Below are positions 27,017-35,099 of a stretch of DNA of 64,000 nt, in pieces; the stretch's first letter is position 1, and each line of letters opens with the position of its first letter. The position numbers were made by a program, and so were the translations under genes. The DNA comes from Crossiella sp. S99.2 (lineage in GTDB: Bacteria; Actinomycetota; Actinomycetes; Mycobacteriales; Pseudonocardiaceae): NCBI RefSeq assembly GCF_023094165.1, contig NZ_JALMDK010000006.1:310001-374000 (forward strand), written 5' to 3'. Below the pieces are notes generated by a model that was given only the letters and a program-made list of their open reading frames with translations, was not told the DNA's origin and searched no databases.

Positions 27017-27460
27017 TGTACTTTTCTAGCACAGCCGTGTTATAAAAAATCCACCCGCGATTCCACCGGCAGAGTGGACACAAATCTCGACACAGATCGT
27101 TCGAACCCCGGACTTGCCACAGGGTGGGTGATGGGGGTGGTTGCGTCGCGACGGAGCCTGGGGGTCACTCCGTCGCGACGCAACCGCGCCGGACCGAGGG
27201 GGGAGGTGTCCGGCGATCCTTCGGGTGCCCGTCACCCGAGGCCAGCGTTTGGCAAGTGCTCTGAGGTGGGCCGACGAAGGCTGCCCCAGAACTTTCTTGC
27301 CCGTCGGCGACAGAGCGTAGCTCCTTTCCGGCCCCTCGCGCTACACCTGGACCGAATGGATCACGCCGCTTGGCGCGCCAAAGCTGCCGTTTGGCGATCG
27401 ATCGCTGGGCCGGTCGCCATTTCCCGTGGACGCACTAGCAGAACTGCGCGGAAGTCGTTG
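27017..27460. other. 444-bp intergenic region
   Basis: This holds the TetR promoter region (AT-rich at 27017-27060), the strong hairpin at 27139-27185, and about 270 bp of lower-GC sequence in which I see no coding frame, tRNA or defined repeat. Small palindromes CGGGTGCCCGTCACCCG (about 27223) and GTTGCTAACGAGCAAC (just beyond the rsmE stop) are present. Confidence 0.55.
27139..27185. terminator. Strong hairpin, probable terminator of the hrcA-dnaJ-rsmE operon
   Basis: A perfect 18-bp inverted repeat (27139-27156 and 27168-27185, 11-base loop) with core GTCGCGACGGAG. It is about 275 bp past the rsmE stop and 120 bp upstream of the TetR gene, so it would end transcription coming from rsmE. 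No T-tract follows. Confidence 0.65.
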
Positions 27461-28231
27461 CTAACGAGCAACTTCGCCAGTGCCTCCGGTGGGTTGCCAA
27501 CGCCTGGTCAGCACCCCGATGGCGCCCAGCGCGACGGCCGCGGCGGTGGAGGCGCGCAGCACGGTCGGGCCGAGCCGGACGGGGGTGGCCCCGGCTTCGA
27601 CGAGTCGCGAGACCTCGCTCTCCGTGATACCGCCCTCCGGACCGACCACGATGAGCAGATCGCCCTCGGCGGGCAGCTCGACCTCGCCCAGCACCACCTC
27701 GGCCGCCTCGTGCAGCACCAGGGTGACGGCACTGGCCTGGACGAGCTGGGCGAGCTGACCGGTGCCCAGTGGCTCACCGACCTCGGGCACCCAGGCGCGG
27801 CGGGCCTGTTTGGCCGCCTGGAGCGCGGTAGCGCGCCACCGGCCCAGCGCCTTGGCCCCGCGTGGTCCGTCCTCCCAGCGGGCCACACAGCGGGCCGCAC
27901 GCCACGGGTGCACGGCGTCCACCCCGGCCTCGGTGGCCAGTTCGACCGCCAGCTCGCCGCGGTCGCCTTTGATCAGCGCCTGCACCAGCACCACCCGGGG
28001 GCTGGGCGCCGGCTCGGCCCAGCGCGCCAGCACGTCCAGGTCGAGGAAGTCCTTGCCGACCGCGGTCACCGCGCACCGGGCCAGGCCGCCCGCGCCGTCG
28101 GAGAGCACCAGCTGCTCCCCGACGCGCGTGCGCAGCACGGTGGCCGCGTGCCTGCCCTCCGGTCCGTCCAGCCGGGCCTGCTCGCCAGGCGGCAGGCTCT
28201 CGGTGTGGAAGACCGGGATGCCGTGGATCAA
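27461..28231 (-). CDS. rsmE: 16S rRNA (uracil1498-N3)-methyltransferase
   Basis: A SPOUT-fold methyltransferase that modifies U1498 in the small-subunit rRNA. The 256-residue protein has an N-terminal PUA-like region (EGRHAATVLRTRVGEQLVLSDG). The SPOUT domain follows, with ALIKGDRGELAVELATEAGV, RWRATALQAAKQARR and the knot motif IVVGPEGGITESEV...RLGPTVLRASTAAAVAL. The start is TTG 28231, overlapping the dnaJ stop as TTGA; no ATG or GTG fits the N-terminus better. Third gene of the hrcA-dnaJ-rsmE group, as in mycobacteria (Rv2372c). Confidence 0.93.
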   Translation of the reverse strand: MIHGIPVFHTESLPPGEQARLDGPEGRHAATVLRTRVGEQLVLSDGAGGLARCAVTAVGKDFLDLDVLARWAEPAPSPRVVLVQALIKGDRGELAVELATEAGVDAVHPWRAARCVARWEDGPRGAKALGRWRATALQAAKQARRAWVPEVGEPLGTGQLAQLVQASAVTLVLHEAAEVVLGEVELPAEGDLLIVVGPEGGITESEVSRLVEAGATPVRLGPTVLRASTAAAVALGAIGVLTRRWQPTGGTGEVAR

Positions 28232-29400
28232 CGCTGTCCGAAGGAGTGCCGCAGCCGGGAGAACAGCCCGCCGCCGTTGCGCCCGTTGGCGTTGGTGGCC
28301 AGTTCGGAGGCCTCCTCGCCGCGGAGTTCGGCGAGCTGGCGCAGCAGCGCGGTCTGTTCCTCGTCCAGCTTGGTCGGCACCACGACCTCGACGTGCACGT
28401 GCAGGTCGCCGCGGCCGTCGACCCGGCCGGAGGAGCGCAGCCGGGGCATGCCCTTGCCGGGCAGCACCAGCTCGGTCTCCGGCTGGGTGCCCGGGTCCAG
28501 CGGCAGTTCCTGCACGCCGTCCAGGGTCTGCATCGGGATGGTCGCGCCCAGCGCGGCCGCGGTCATCGGCACCCGGATCGTGCAGTGCAGCTCGGTGCCG
28601 TCCCTGGTGAAGGTGTCGTGCGGCAGTTCCTCGACCTCGACGTAGAGGTCGCCTGCCGGTCCGCCGCCGGGGCCGACCTCGCCCTGGCTGGCCAGCCGGA
28701 CCCGCATGCCGTCGGCCACGCCCGGCGGGATCTTGACGTTGATGGTGCGCCGCGAGCGCACCCGGCCCTCGCCTGCGCACTGCTGGCACGGGTCGGGGAT
28801 GACCTCGCCGAAGCCGCGGCAGACCGGGCAGGGCCGCGCGGTGACGACCTGGCCGAGGAAGGAGCGCTGCACGGACTGGACCTCGCCGCGCCCGCCGCAG
28901 GTGTCGCAGCGGGTCGGGGAGCTGCCCTCGGCGCAGCCGGAGCCCTCGCACAGGGTGCACAGGACCGCGGTGTCCACGGTCAGCTCGCGGGTGATGCCGG
29001 TGGCGCACTCCTCCAGGCTGGCTTCCAGGCGGATCAGCGCGTCCGAACCGGGCTGGGTCCGGCTGCGCGGTCCCCGGCTGGCCGGTCCGCCGCCGAAGAA
29101 GGCGTCCATGATGTCGCCGAGGCCGAACCCGGCGAACGGGTCGCCCATGCCGCCGCCACCGCGTCCGCCGCCACCGCCGCCGGGCGAGAGCGGGTCACCG
29201 CCGAGGTCGACGATCTTGCGCTTCTCCGGGTCGGAGAGCACCTCGTAGACCGCGGTGACCTCACGGAAACGCTGCTGGGCACTCTCCTCCGGGTTCACAT
29301 CCGGGTGCAGCTCGCGGGCGAGCTTGCGATAAGCCCGCTTGATCTCCTCCTGCGATGCGTCCGAACGCACGCCCAGAGTGCCGTAGTAGTCCCTTGCCAC
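28228..29400 (-). CDS. dnaJ: Molecular chaperone DnaJ (DnaJ2 type)
   Basis: A 390-residue Hsp40 co-chaperone. The J domain (residues 1-70) has DYYGTLGVRSDASQEEIKRAYRKLARELHPDVN with the HPD motif. A Gly-rich linker (about 73-100) is followed by a zinc domain with four CxxCxGxG-type repeats: CTLCEGSG, CDTCGGRG, CPVCRGFG and CQQCAGEG. The C-terminal beta domains complete it. GTG 29400 has GGGAG about 5 nt upstream. It lies 37 bp after hrcA, an arrangement that puts this copy under HrcA-linked control. Confidence 0.95.
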   Translation of the reverse strand: MARDYYGTLGVRSDASQEEIKRAYRKLARELHPDVNPEESAQQRFREVTAVYEVLSDPEKRKIVDLGGDPLSPGGGGGGRGGGGMGDPFAGFGLGDIMDAFFGGGPASRGPRSRTQPGSDALIRLEASLEECATGITRELTVDTAVLCTLCEGSGCAEGSSPTRCDTCGGRGEVQSVQRSFLGQVVTARPCPVCRGFGEVIPDPCQQCAGEGRVRSRRTINVKIPPGVADGMRVRLASQGEVGPGGGPAGDLYVEVEELPHDTFTRDGTELHCTIRVPMTAAALGATIPMQTLDGVQELPLDPGTQPETELVLPGKGMPRLRSSGRVDGRGDLHVHVEVVVPTKLDEEQTALLRQLAELRGEEASELATNANGRNGGGLFSRLRHSFGQR

Positions 29401-29437
29401 CGTCTCCCAGTCCCTACTTCCCCACAGCCGGCGCCGC

Positions 29438-30472
29438 TCAGCGACCGGCCAGGATGTCTCCCACGTATGCGGCAACGGCGCGGACGGCCGCCATCGTTCC
29501 CGGATAGTCCATTCTTGTCGGCCCGACCACACCCATGCCGCCCAGCACGGTGCCGGCGGAGGAGCCGTAACCGATGGAGACCACGGAGGTGCTGCGCATC
29601 CCCTCGGCCTCGTTCTCCTCACCGATCCGCACCGTGATCGTCGACTGGTCGTGCGCCGCCTGCAGCAGCTTCAGCACGACGACCTGTTCCTCCAGCGCCT
29701 CCAGCACATTACGCAGGGAGTTGGGGAAGTCGGCCACGTTGCGGGTCAGGTTGGCGGTGCCGCCCAGCAGCAACCGCTCCTCCGGGTGCTCCACCAGCGA
29801 TTCGATCAGCGCGGTGCACACCCGGATCATGATGTCGCGCAGTTCGGTCGGGGCGGCCTCGGGCAGCTCGGCGACCCGCGCGGAGGCGTCGCTGAGCCTG
29901 CGCCCGACCAGGGTCGAGTTGAGCACCGACCGCACCCGGGCCACATCGTCCGGGCTGATCACATCGCCGAGGTCGACCATGCGCTGCTCGACCCGGCCGG
30001 TGTCGGTGATGGTGACCAGCATCAGCCGGGCCGCGGTGATCGGCACCACCTCGATGTGCCGGACCGAGGACCTGGTCAGGGTCGGGTACTGCACCACCGC
30101 GACCTGCCGGGTCAGCTGGGCGAGCAACCGGACGCTGCGCCGGAGCACGTCGTCCAGGTCCATCGCCCCGTCCAGGAAGGCCTGGATGGCCCGGCGCTCG
30201 GCCGTGGACAGCGGTTTGACCTCGGAGAGCCGGTCCACGAAGACCCGGTAGCCCTTGTCGGTGGGCACCCGGCCCGCGCTGGTGTGCGGCTGGGTGATGT
30301 AGCCGTCCTCTTCCAGCACGGCCATGTCGTTGCGCACGGTCGCGCTGGACACCCCGAGGTTGTGCCGATCGACCAGCGCCTTGGACCCGACCGGCTCCTG
30401 GGTGTTGACGTAGTCGGCGACGATCGCCCGCAACACCTCGAAGCGCCGGTCCTCCGGCGACCCTGTGTTCAC
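29438..30472 (-). CDS. hrcA: Heat-inducible transcription repressor HrcA
   Basis: A 344-residue repressor of the class I heat-shock genes (groE and related), acting through CIRCE operators with GroEL as helper. The N-terminal winged helix has FEVLRAIVADYVNTQEPVGSKAL and LGVSSATVRNDMAVLEEDGYI. The GAF-like middle and the C-terminal GGMGVVGPTRMDYPGTMAAVRAVA are present. It starts at GTG 30472 with GGGAGG 9 nt upstream. A single CIRCE-like half (CCAGCACTC on the minus strand, 30529-30537) lies in the upstream region without a clear partner half. Confidence 0.95.
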   Translation of the reverse strand: MNTGSPEDRRFEVLRAIVADYVNTQEPVGSKALVDRHNLGVSSATVRNDMAVLEEDGYITQPHTSAGRVPTDKGYRVFVDRLSEVKPLSTAERRAIQAFLDGAMDLDDVLRRSVRLLAQLTRQVAVVQYPTLTRSSVRHIEVVPITAARLMLVTITDTGRVEQRMVDLGDVISPDDVARVRSVLNSTLVGRRLSDASARVAELPEAAPTELRDIMIRVCTALIESLVEHPEERLLLGGTANLTRNVADFPNSLRNVLEALEEQVVVLKLLQAAHDQSTITVRIGEENEAEGMRSTSVVSIGYGSSAGTVLGGMGVVGPTRMDYPGTMAAVRAVAAYVGDILAGR

Positions 30473-30551
30473 CGCGCGTCACCTCCCTGTCGGCACCAAG
30501 TCTAGGGTCTGGGGTGGGGTGCACGGCGCGAGTGCTGGCAGGGAGGCCGGG

Positions 30552-30845
30552 GTGATCTTCAAGGACGTCCGGGACGGGCGGCCGTACCCGGACCACGGGC
30601 TGAGTACCAGGGAGTGGGCGAAGATCCCGCCCCGCCCGGTCCGGCTGGACGAATTGGTGACCACGAAGAAGGTCCTGGAGCTGGACCGCCTGCTCAGTTC
30701 CGACTCCACTTTCTTCGGCGACCTGTTCGCCCACGCGGTGCAGTGGCGCGGGGAGATGTTCCTGGAGGACGGGCTGCACCGGGCGGTGCGGGCGGCGCTG
30801 CAGCAACGCAACTTCATCCACGTCCGGGTGCTGGCGCTGGGGTAG
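30552..30845 (+). CDS. Conserved actinobacterial protein (Rv2375-like position)
   Basis: A 97-residue cytoplasmic protein that begins VIFKDVRDGRPYPDHGLSTREW and ends FLEDGLHRAVRAALQQRNF then a strand HVRVLALG. I recognise this as a short conserved actinobacterial family encoded divergently from hrcA, sometimes given toxin-antitoxin labels that nothing in the sequence supports. GTG 30552 follows GGGAGG closely. Function is unknown. Confidence 0.75.
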   Translation: MIFKDVRDGRPYPDHGLSTREWAKIPPRPVRLDELVTTKKVLELDRLLSSDSTFFGDLFAHAVQWRGEMFLEDGLHRAVRAALQQRNFIHVRVLALG

Positions 30846-30854
30846 GTCGCCGCA

Positions 30855-31217
30855 TCAGGGCTCGGTGCCCTTCGGGTGCCCGACGCAGGCGGCCTGGACC
30901 CAGACCGTGTGCCGGTCCTCGTCCAGCAGGTACCAGATCCGGCCACCACCGGTGACCTCGATCTGCCATTGCGGCAGGGTCCGGCCGCGGTGGGTTCCGG
31001 TGGCCAGCAGGCGCCGGAGCTGGTGGTGCCGGGGGGTGGGCTTGCCCGGTCCGGGACCGGGGTCGGCGCGCATCGTCTCCCAGGCCCGGCGCAGGTTGCC
31101 CGGGGCGAGGTTCTCCAGTTCCTGCCAGCCCTTGACCGCCTCGGTGGTGCTGAACCGGACCTGCCACTCCGCGCCGATCGCCGGGGGTGCGACCGGATCG
31201 CCCTTCTTCGGACTCAC
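30855..31217 (-). CDS. RelE/ParE-family toxin
   Basis: A 120-residue basic protein with the RelE/ParE fold pattern: WQVRFSTTEAVKGWQELE, a long helix (LRRAWETMRADPG), strands around LPQWQIEVTGGGRIWYLLDEDRHTVWVQAACVGHP. The last segment is the typical strand pair of mRNA-interferase-like toxins. It starts at GTG 31217, overlapping the stop of the gene upstream as GTGA, so the order is antitoxin then toxin. Toxic activity is inferred from family and arrangement. Confidence 0.75.
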   Translation of the reverse strand: MSPKKGDPVAPPAIGAEWQVRFSTTEAVKGWQELENLAPGNLRRAWETMRADPGPGPGKPTPRHHQLRRLLATGTHRGRTLPQWQIEVTGGGRIWYLLDEDRHTVWVQAACVGHPKGTEP

Positions 31218-31702
31218 GCCTGGGACGCCTCCGGTGCGGGGACCTCGCCCAGGTCCTCGCCGTCCTTGCGCAGGATGGCCAGCAGTTCGGGATCGGCGTG
31301 GATCTCGGCGGTGTGCCGCCACTCGGTGATCAGCTGGACGACCGGGGCGGGATTGCCGAGCGAGTTCGCCGCTTCCAGGATCTCCACCAGCTCGACCACG
31401 AACGCCCGCACGTCCTCCCTGGGCAGGAACCGCACCCAGGGGAACGCGGTCGGCATCACGTCGGTGACCAGGTCCCTGACCTCGGCGCTGTGCTGCATGA
31501 GCGCGACGAACAGCGCCGTGGTGGTGGAGACGACCTCGCGCACCTCGGCGGCCCGGCTGGCCGTGACCAGCACCAGGTCCTCGTCATCGCCCCTGCGGTG
31601 CACGCGCACCGACCGGCTCGGCGACTCCTGCAGCTTGCGCACGGTGTCGACGGGCTTGTTCGAGAGGTCCGAGAAGTTGACCTGCGGAGCACTGATGGCC
31701 AT
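31214..31702 (-). CDS. Phd-like antitoxin partner of the RelE-type toxin
   Basis: A 162-residue protein. The N-terminal 60 residues look like a Phd/YefM-type DNA-binding domain (VNFSDLSNKPVDTVRKLQESP, VHRRGDDEDLVLVTASRAAEV). The longer helical remainder (ALFVALMQHSAEVRDLVTDV, AFVVELVEILEAANSLG) exceeds a normal Phd antitoxin and may wrap the toxin or mediate oligomerisation. It starts at ATG 31702. The toxin overlaps its 3' end as GTGA. An AT-rich stretch (31700-31735) just upstream is a likely promoter/operator. Confidence 0.7.
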   Translation of the reverse strand: MAISAPQVNFSDLSNKPVDTVRKLQESPSRSVRVHRRGDDEDLVLVTASRAAEVREVVSTTTALFVALMQHSAEVRDLVTDVMPTAFPWVRFLPREDVRAFVVELVEILEAANSLGNPAPVVQLITEWRHTAEIHADPELLAILRKDGEDLGEVPAPEASQA

Positions 31703-31739
31703 ACCTGCAAACTACTTTAAAACTCGCCTGACCGCCAAC

Positions 31740-32957
31740 TCACGGCACCAGCCGCCGGACCACCGCGTCGGCCAGCAGCCTGCCCTGGTCGGTGAGCACG
31801 CACCGCCCGCCGTCCAGACTGGCCGGATCGAGCAGGCCGTCCGCCGCGGCGACCCTGGCCTCGCGCCGGCCGGACTCGTCCAGCACCGTCACCGGAAGCC
31901 CCTCGACCAGGCGCAACTCCAGCAGGATGCGTTCGACGTCCCGGTCCGCGGCGGTCAGCGTCTCCCGGCCGGCCGCGGGTGAATGACCCTCGGCGAGCAG
32001 CGCGGCGTAGCGGCTCGGGTGTTTGACGTTCCACCAGCGCACCCCGCCCACGTGGCTGTGCGCGCCAGGGCCCGCGCCCCACCAGTCGCCGCCGAGCCAG
32101 TAGCCCAGGTTGTGCCGGCAGCGGGCGGCATCGCCGGTGGCCCAGTTGGAGACCTCGTACCAGGTCAGACCCGCGCGCTGGAGGGTCTGGTCGACCTGTT
32201 CGTAGCGTTCGGCGAGCACGTCGTCATCCGGGCTGGCCAGCTCGCCGCGGGTGATCCGGCGGGCCAGGGCGGTGCCCTCCTCGACGATCAACGCATACGC
32301 CGAGACGTGGTCCACGCCGCCGTCCAGGACCACGTCCAGGGATTCGGCCAGGTCCTGGGGGCGTTCGCCGGGGGTGCCGTAGATGAGGTCGAGGTTCACG
32401 TGCTCGAACCCGGCGGCACGTGCTTCCTTGGCCGCCGCGCGCGCCCGCCCTGGCGTGTGCGTGCGGTCCAGGATCTGGAGCACGTGCGGGGCGGCGGACT
32501 GCATGCCCAGGGAGACCCGGGTGTAGCCGGCGGCCAGGATGCCGGCGAAGAACTCCGGGGAGGTGGACTCCGGGTTGGACTCGGTGGTCACCTCGGCGCC
32601 GGGGGCCAGGCCGAAGGTGTCCCGGATCGCGCCCAGCACCGCGGCCAGGCCGTCCGCGCCGAGCAGGGACGGGGTGCCGCCGCCGATGAACACGGTGTCC
32701 GCGGCGGGCGGGCTGCCCAGCACCCGCGCGCCCAGCTCCAGCTCCCGCCGCACCCCGGCCAGCCAGGACTGCGGGGAGGCGGAACTGCCCAGCTCACCGG
32801 GGGTGTAGGTGTTGAAGTCGCAGTAGCCGCAGCGGGTGGCGCAGAACGGCACGTGGACGTACAGCCCGAACGGGCGCGCGCCCAGACCGGTCAGGGCGGC
32901 GGCGGGCAGCGCGCCGTCCTGCGGCGCCGGATCGCCGTCGGGAAGTGCAGAGGGCAT
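31740..32957 (-). CDS. hemW: Radical SAM heme chaperone HemW
   Basis: A 405-residue radical-SAM protein that inserts or delivers heme; the family was formerly annotated as coproporphyrinogen III oxidase-like. The radical-SAM signature CATRCGYC (C-x3-C-x2-C) follows YVHVPF, then the SAM-binding FIGGGTPSLL and the HemW C-terminal helical domain (REEARVAAADGLLDPAS region). It lacks features of a true HemN. ATG 32957 opens toward the cys operon, whose leader starts 84 bp away in the opposite direction. M. tuberculosis also has this gene (Rv2388c) near nirA. Confidence 0.93.
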   Translation of the reverse strand: MPSALPDGDPAPQDGALPAAALTGLGARPFGLYVHVPFCATRCGYCDFNTYTPGELGSSASPQSWLAGVRRELELGARVLGSPPAADTVFIGGGTPSLLGADGLAAVLGAIRDTFGLAPGAEVTTESNPESTSPEFFAGILAAGYTRVSLGMQSAAPHVLQILDRTHTPGRARAAAKEARAAGFEHVNLDLIYGTPGERPQDLAESLDVVLDGGVDHVSAYALIVEEGTALARRITRGELASPDDDVLAERYEQVDQTLQRAGLTWYEVSNWATGDAARCRHNLGYWLGGDWWGAGPGAHSHVGGVRWWNVKHPSRYAALLAEGHSPAAGRETLTAADRDVERILLELRLVEGLPVTVLDESGRREARVAAADGLLDPASLDGGRCVLTDQGRLLADAVVRRLVP

Positions 32958-33041
32958 AACAGCAGTGTCTCAATCCGTCTCGCTATCCCACTATGCGGAT
33001 GGCGGTAGACCCATCGGGGGACGCGTGGCACGCTGGTCCAC

Positions 33042-33134
33042 ATGACCTCGCCTGGACGCCGTGTTGTCCTCGTGGCTCGCCGCCACGTGGACTACCTGCG
33101 CGTCTCCAGCGCGCTCTGCCGACGGTACGTCTAG
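33042..33134 (+). CDS. Putative cysteine-responsive leader peptide
   Basis: A 30-codon ORF ending RRHVDYLRVSSALCRRYV. It has the R-R-H-V-D-x-L-R-V-x-S-A-L-C-R signature of short leader peptides upstream of sulfur genes in actinobacteria. It lies 125 bp before the nitrite/sulfite reductase start. The cysteine codon near its end is followed by arginine codons, so ribosome stalling at low cysteine could control the operon. A GC-rich stem (about 33158-33183, AGCCGG with CCGGCT) lies between leader and gene. The start ATG has no strong Shine-Dalgarno and could be leaderless. Confidence 0.78.
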   Translation: MTSPGRRVVLVARRHVDYLRVSSALCRRYV

Positions 33135-33258
33135 TCGGCCGCTGCATTTCTCTTTGCCAGCCGGCGACGGGCGTCCCGGCTGAAGATCCCCTTCCCACCA
33201 TGTGAACCCTGGGGCTTCGACGGTGCGCACGGCCGCCTCGAATCCCGGAGGTCGGACC

Positions 33259-34944
33259 ATGGTCCCCCCAACCTCTACCCCGGCGCGGGCCGTGAAAGCG
33301 CGCCGCGGCGAAGGGCAGTGGGCGCTGGGTTACCGCGAGCCGCTGAACCCGAACGAGCGCTCGAAGAAGGACGACAACCCGCTGAACGTGCGGGCCCGGA
33401 TCGAGAACATCTACGCCCACGGTGGCTTCGCCTCGATCGACCCGGCTGATCTGCGTGGGCGCTTTCGCTGGTATGGCCTCTACACCCAGCGCAAACCCGG
33501 CATCGACGGCGGGCGGACCGCCGTGCTGGAACCGGAGGAGCTGGACGACGAGTACTTCATGCTGCGCGTCCGGGTCGACGGCGGCGCGCTGAGCACCGAG
33601 CAGTTGCGGGTGCTGGGCGAGATCTCCCAGACCTACGGCCGGGACACCGCCGACATCACCGACCGCCAGAACATCCAGTACCACTGGATCCAGATCGAGG
33701 ACGTGCCCACGATCTGGGAGAAGATCGAGGGCGTCGGCCTGTCTACCACCGAGGCCTGCGGGGACAGCCCGCGAGTGGTGCTGGGCTCGCCGGTGGCCGG
33801 GATCTCCGCGGACGAGATCATCGACGGCACCCCGGCCATCCACGAGATCGTCAAGCGTTACATCGGCGACCCGGCCTACTCGAACCTGCCCCGCAAGTTC
33901 AAGAGCGCCATCTCCGGTGTGCAGGACGTGGCGCACGAGGTCAACGACATCTCCTTCGTCGGCGTGGACCACCCCGAGCACGGGCCCGGCTTCGACCTGT
34001 GGGTCGGCGGCGGGCTGTCCACCAACCCGATGATCGCCAAGCGACTCGGCGTGTGGGTGCCCCGGGATGAGGTGCCGGACGTGTGGGAGGGCGTGATCAG
34101 CCTCTTCCGCGACTACGGCTACCGGCGGCTGCGGCACCGGGCCCGGATCAAGTTCCTCATCGCCGACTGGGGTGTGGAGAAGTTCCGCGAGGTGCTGGAA
34201 ACCGAGTTCCTCCAGCGCAAGCTGCTCGACGGGGTCGCGCCGCCGGCCTCCGGGCCGATCGACCACGTGGGCGTGCACCCGCAGAAGGACGGCAAGTTCT
34301 ACATCGGGGTCGCGCCGATCGCCGGGCGGGTCTCCGGCTCGATCCTGGTCGAGGTGGCCAAGGCGGTGGAACGGGCCGGGTCCCGCCGGGTTCGCCTGAC
34401 CGCGCAACAGAAACTGGTCGTCCTCGACGTCGAAGAGTCCGAAGTGGACACTCTGGTGGACGAGCTGGCCGGCCTCGGCCTGCACGCCCGGCCCTCGCCG
34501 TGGCGGCGCAGCACCATGGCCTGCACCGGGATCGAGTTCTGCAAGCTCGCCATCGTGGAGACCAAGGCCAGGGCCGCGCGACTGGTGGAGGAGCTGGAGA
34601 AGCAGCTCGCCGACGTCCAGCACACCCTGGCCGAGGCCGCGATCAGCGTGCACATCAACGGCTGCCCCAACTCCTGCGCGCGGATCCAGACCGCGGACAT
34701 CGGGCTCAAGGGCCAGATCGTCACCAACAGCGAGGGGCAGCAGGTCGAGGGCTACCAGGTGCACCTCGGCGGCGGACTCGGCCTGGACGCCGGGTTCGGC
34801 CGGAAACTGCGTGGGCACAAGGTGACCAGCGCCGAACTCGGCGACTACGTGGAGCGGGTGGCGCGCAACTTCGTGGCCCAGCGCACCGACGGCGAGCGGT
34901 TCGCCCAGTGGGCGGCCCGCGCGGAGGAGGCGGATCTGCGATGA
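33259..34944 (+). CDS. sirA: Siroheme-dependent nitrite/sulfite reductase (ferredoxin type)
   Basis: A 561-residue reductase of the NirA/SirA family; in a cysteine operon it should reduce sulfite to sulfide. Two ferrite-reductase repeats are visible: RFRWYGLYTQRKPG and TADITDRQNIQYHWIQ in the first half, and GVHPQKDGKFYIGVAPIAGRVSG in the second. The siroheme/[4Fe-4S] cysteines are in MACTGIEFC and NGCPNSCARIQ. ATG 33259 is chosen because GGAGG lies 7-11 nt upstream; an ATG at 33202 would add 19 residues. The stop overlaps the next gene as ATGA. CysH and a sirohydrochlorin chelatase in the same operon support the sulfite role. Confidence 0.92.
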   Translation: MVPPTSTPARAVKARRGEGQWALGYREPLNPNERSKKDDNPLNVRARIENIYAHGGFASIDPADLRGRFRWYGLYTQRKPGIDGGRTAVLEPEELDDEYFMLRVRVDGGALSTEQLRVLGEISQTYGRDTADITDRQNIQYHWIQIEDVPTIWEKIEGVGLSTTEACGDSPRVVLGSPVAGISADEIIDGTPAIHEIVKRYIGDPAYSNLPRKFKSAISGVQDVAHEVNDISFVGVDHPEHGPGFDLWVGGGLSTNPMIAKRLGVWVPRDEVPDVWEGVISLFRDYGYRRLRHRARIKFLIADWGVEKFREVLETEFLQRKLLDGVAPPASGPIDHVGVHPQKDGKFYIGVAPIAGRVSGSILVEVAKAVERAGSRRVRLTAQQKLVVLDVEESEVDTLVDELAGLGLHARPSPWRRSTMACTGIEFCKLAIVETKARAARLVEELEKQLADVQHTLAEAAISVHINGCPNSCARIQTADIGLKGQIVTNSEGQQVEGYQVHLGGGLGLDAGFGRKLRGHKVTSAELGDYVERVARNFVAQRTDGERFAQWAARAEEADLR

Positions 34945-35099
34945 GCGAACGAGCGACGCCGTTCTACTGCCCCTACTGCGGGGACGAGGACCTGCGCCCG
35001 CAGGAGGAACCGCACGGGGCGTGGGGCTGCACCGGCTGCCAGCGGGTGTTCTCGCTGAAGTTCGTCGGCCTGCAACGCCCGGTGGAGGTGATCCGGTGA
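34941..35099 (+). CDS. Small zinc-ribbon protein of the sulfite-reductase operon
   Basis: A 52-residue protein with two CxxC knuckles, FYCPYCGDE and WGCTGCQRV, spaced as in a rubredoxin-like or zinc-ribbon fold. It overlaps the reductase stop as ATGA and the cysH start as GTGA, so it is translated with both. Similar short genes occur between sirA and cysH in actinobacteria. A role in electron delivery or assembly is possible but unproven. Confidence 0.75.
   Translation: MSERATPFYCPYCGDEDLRPQEEPHGAWGCTGCQRVFSLKFVGLQRPVEVIR

Noticed and set aside
27186..27460. A gene, tRNA or prophage remnant in the lower-GC gap before rsmE
   Set aside because: No frame with codon bias, no cloverleaf and no recognisable protein fragment was found.
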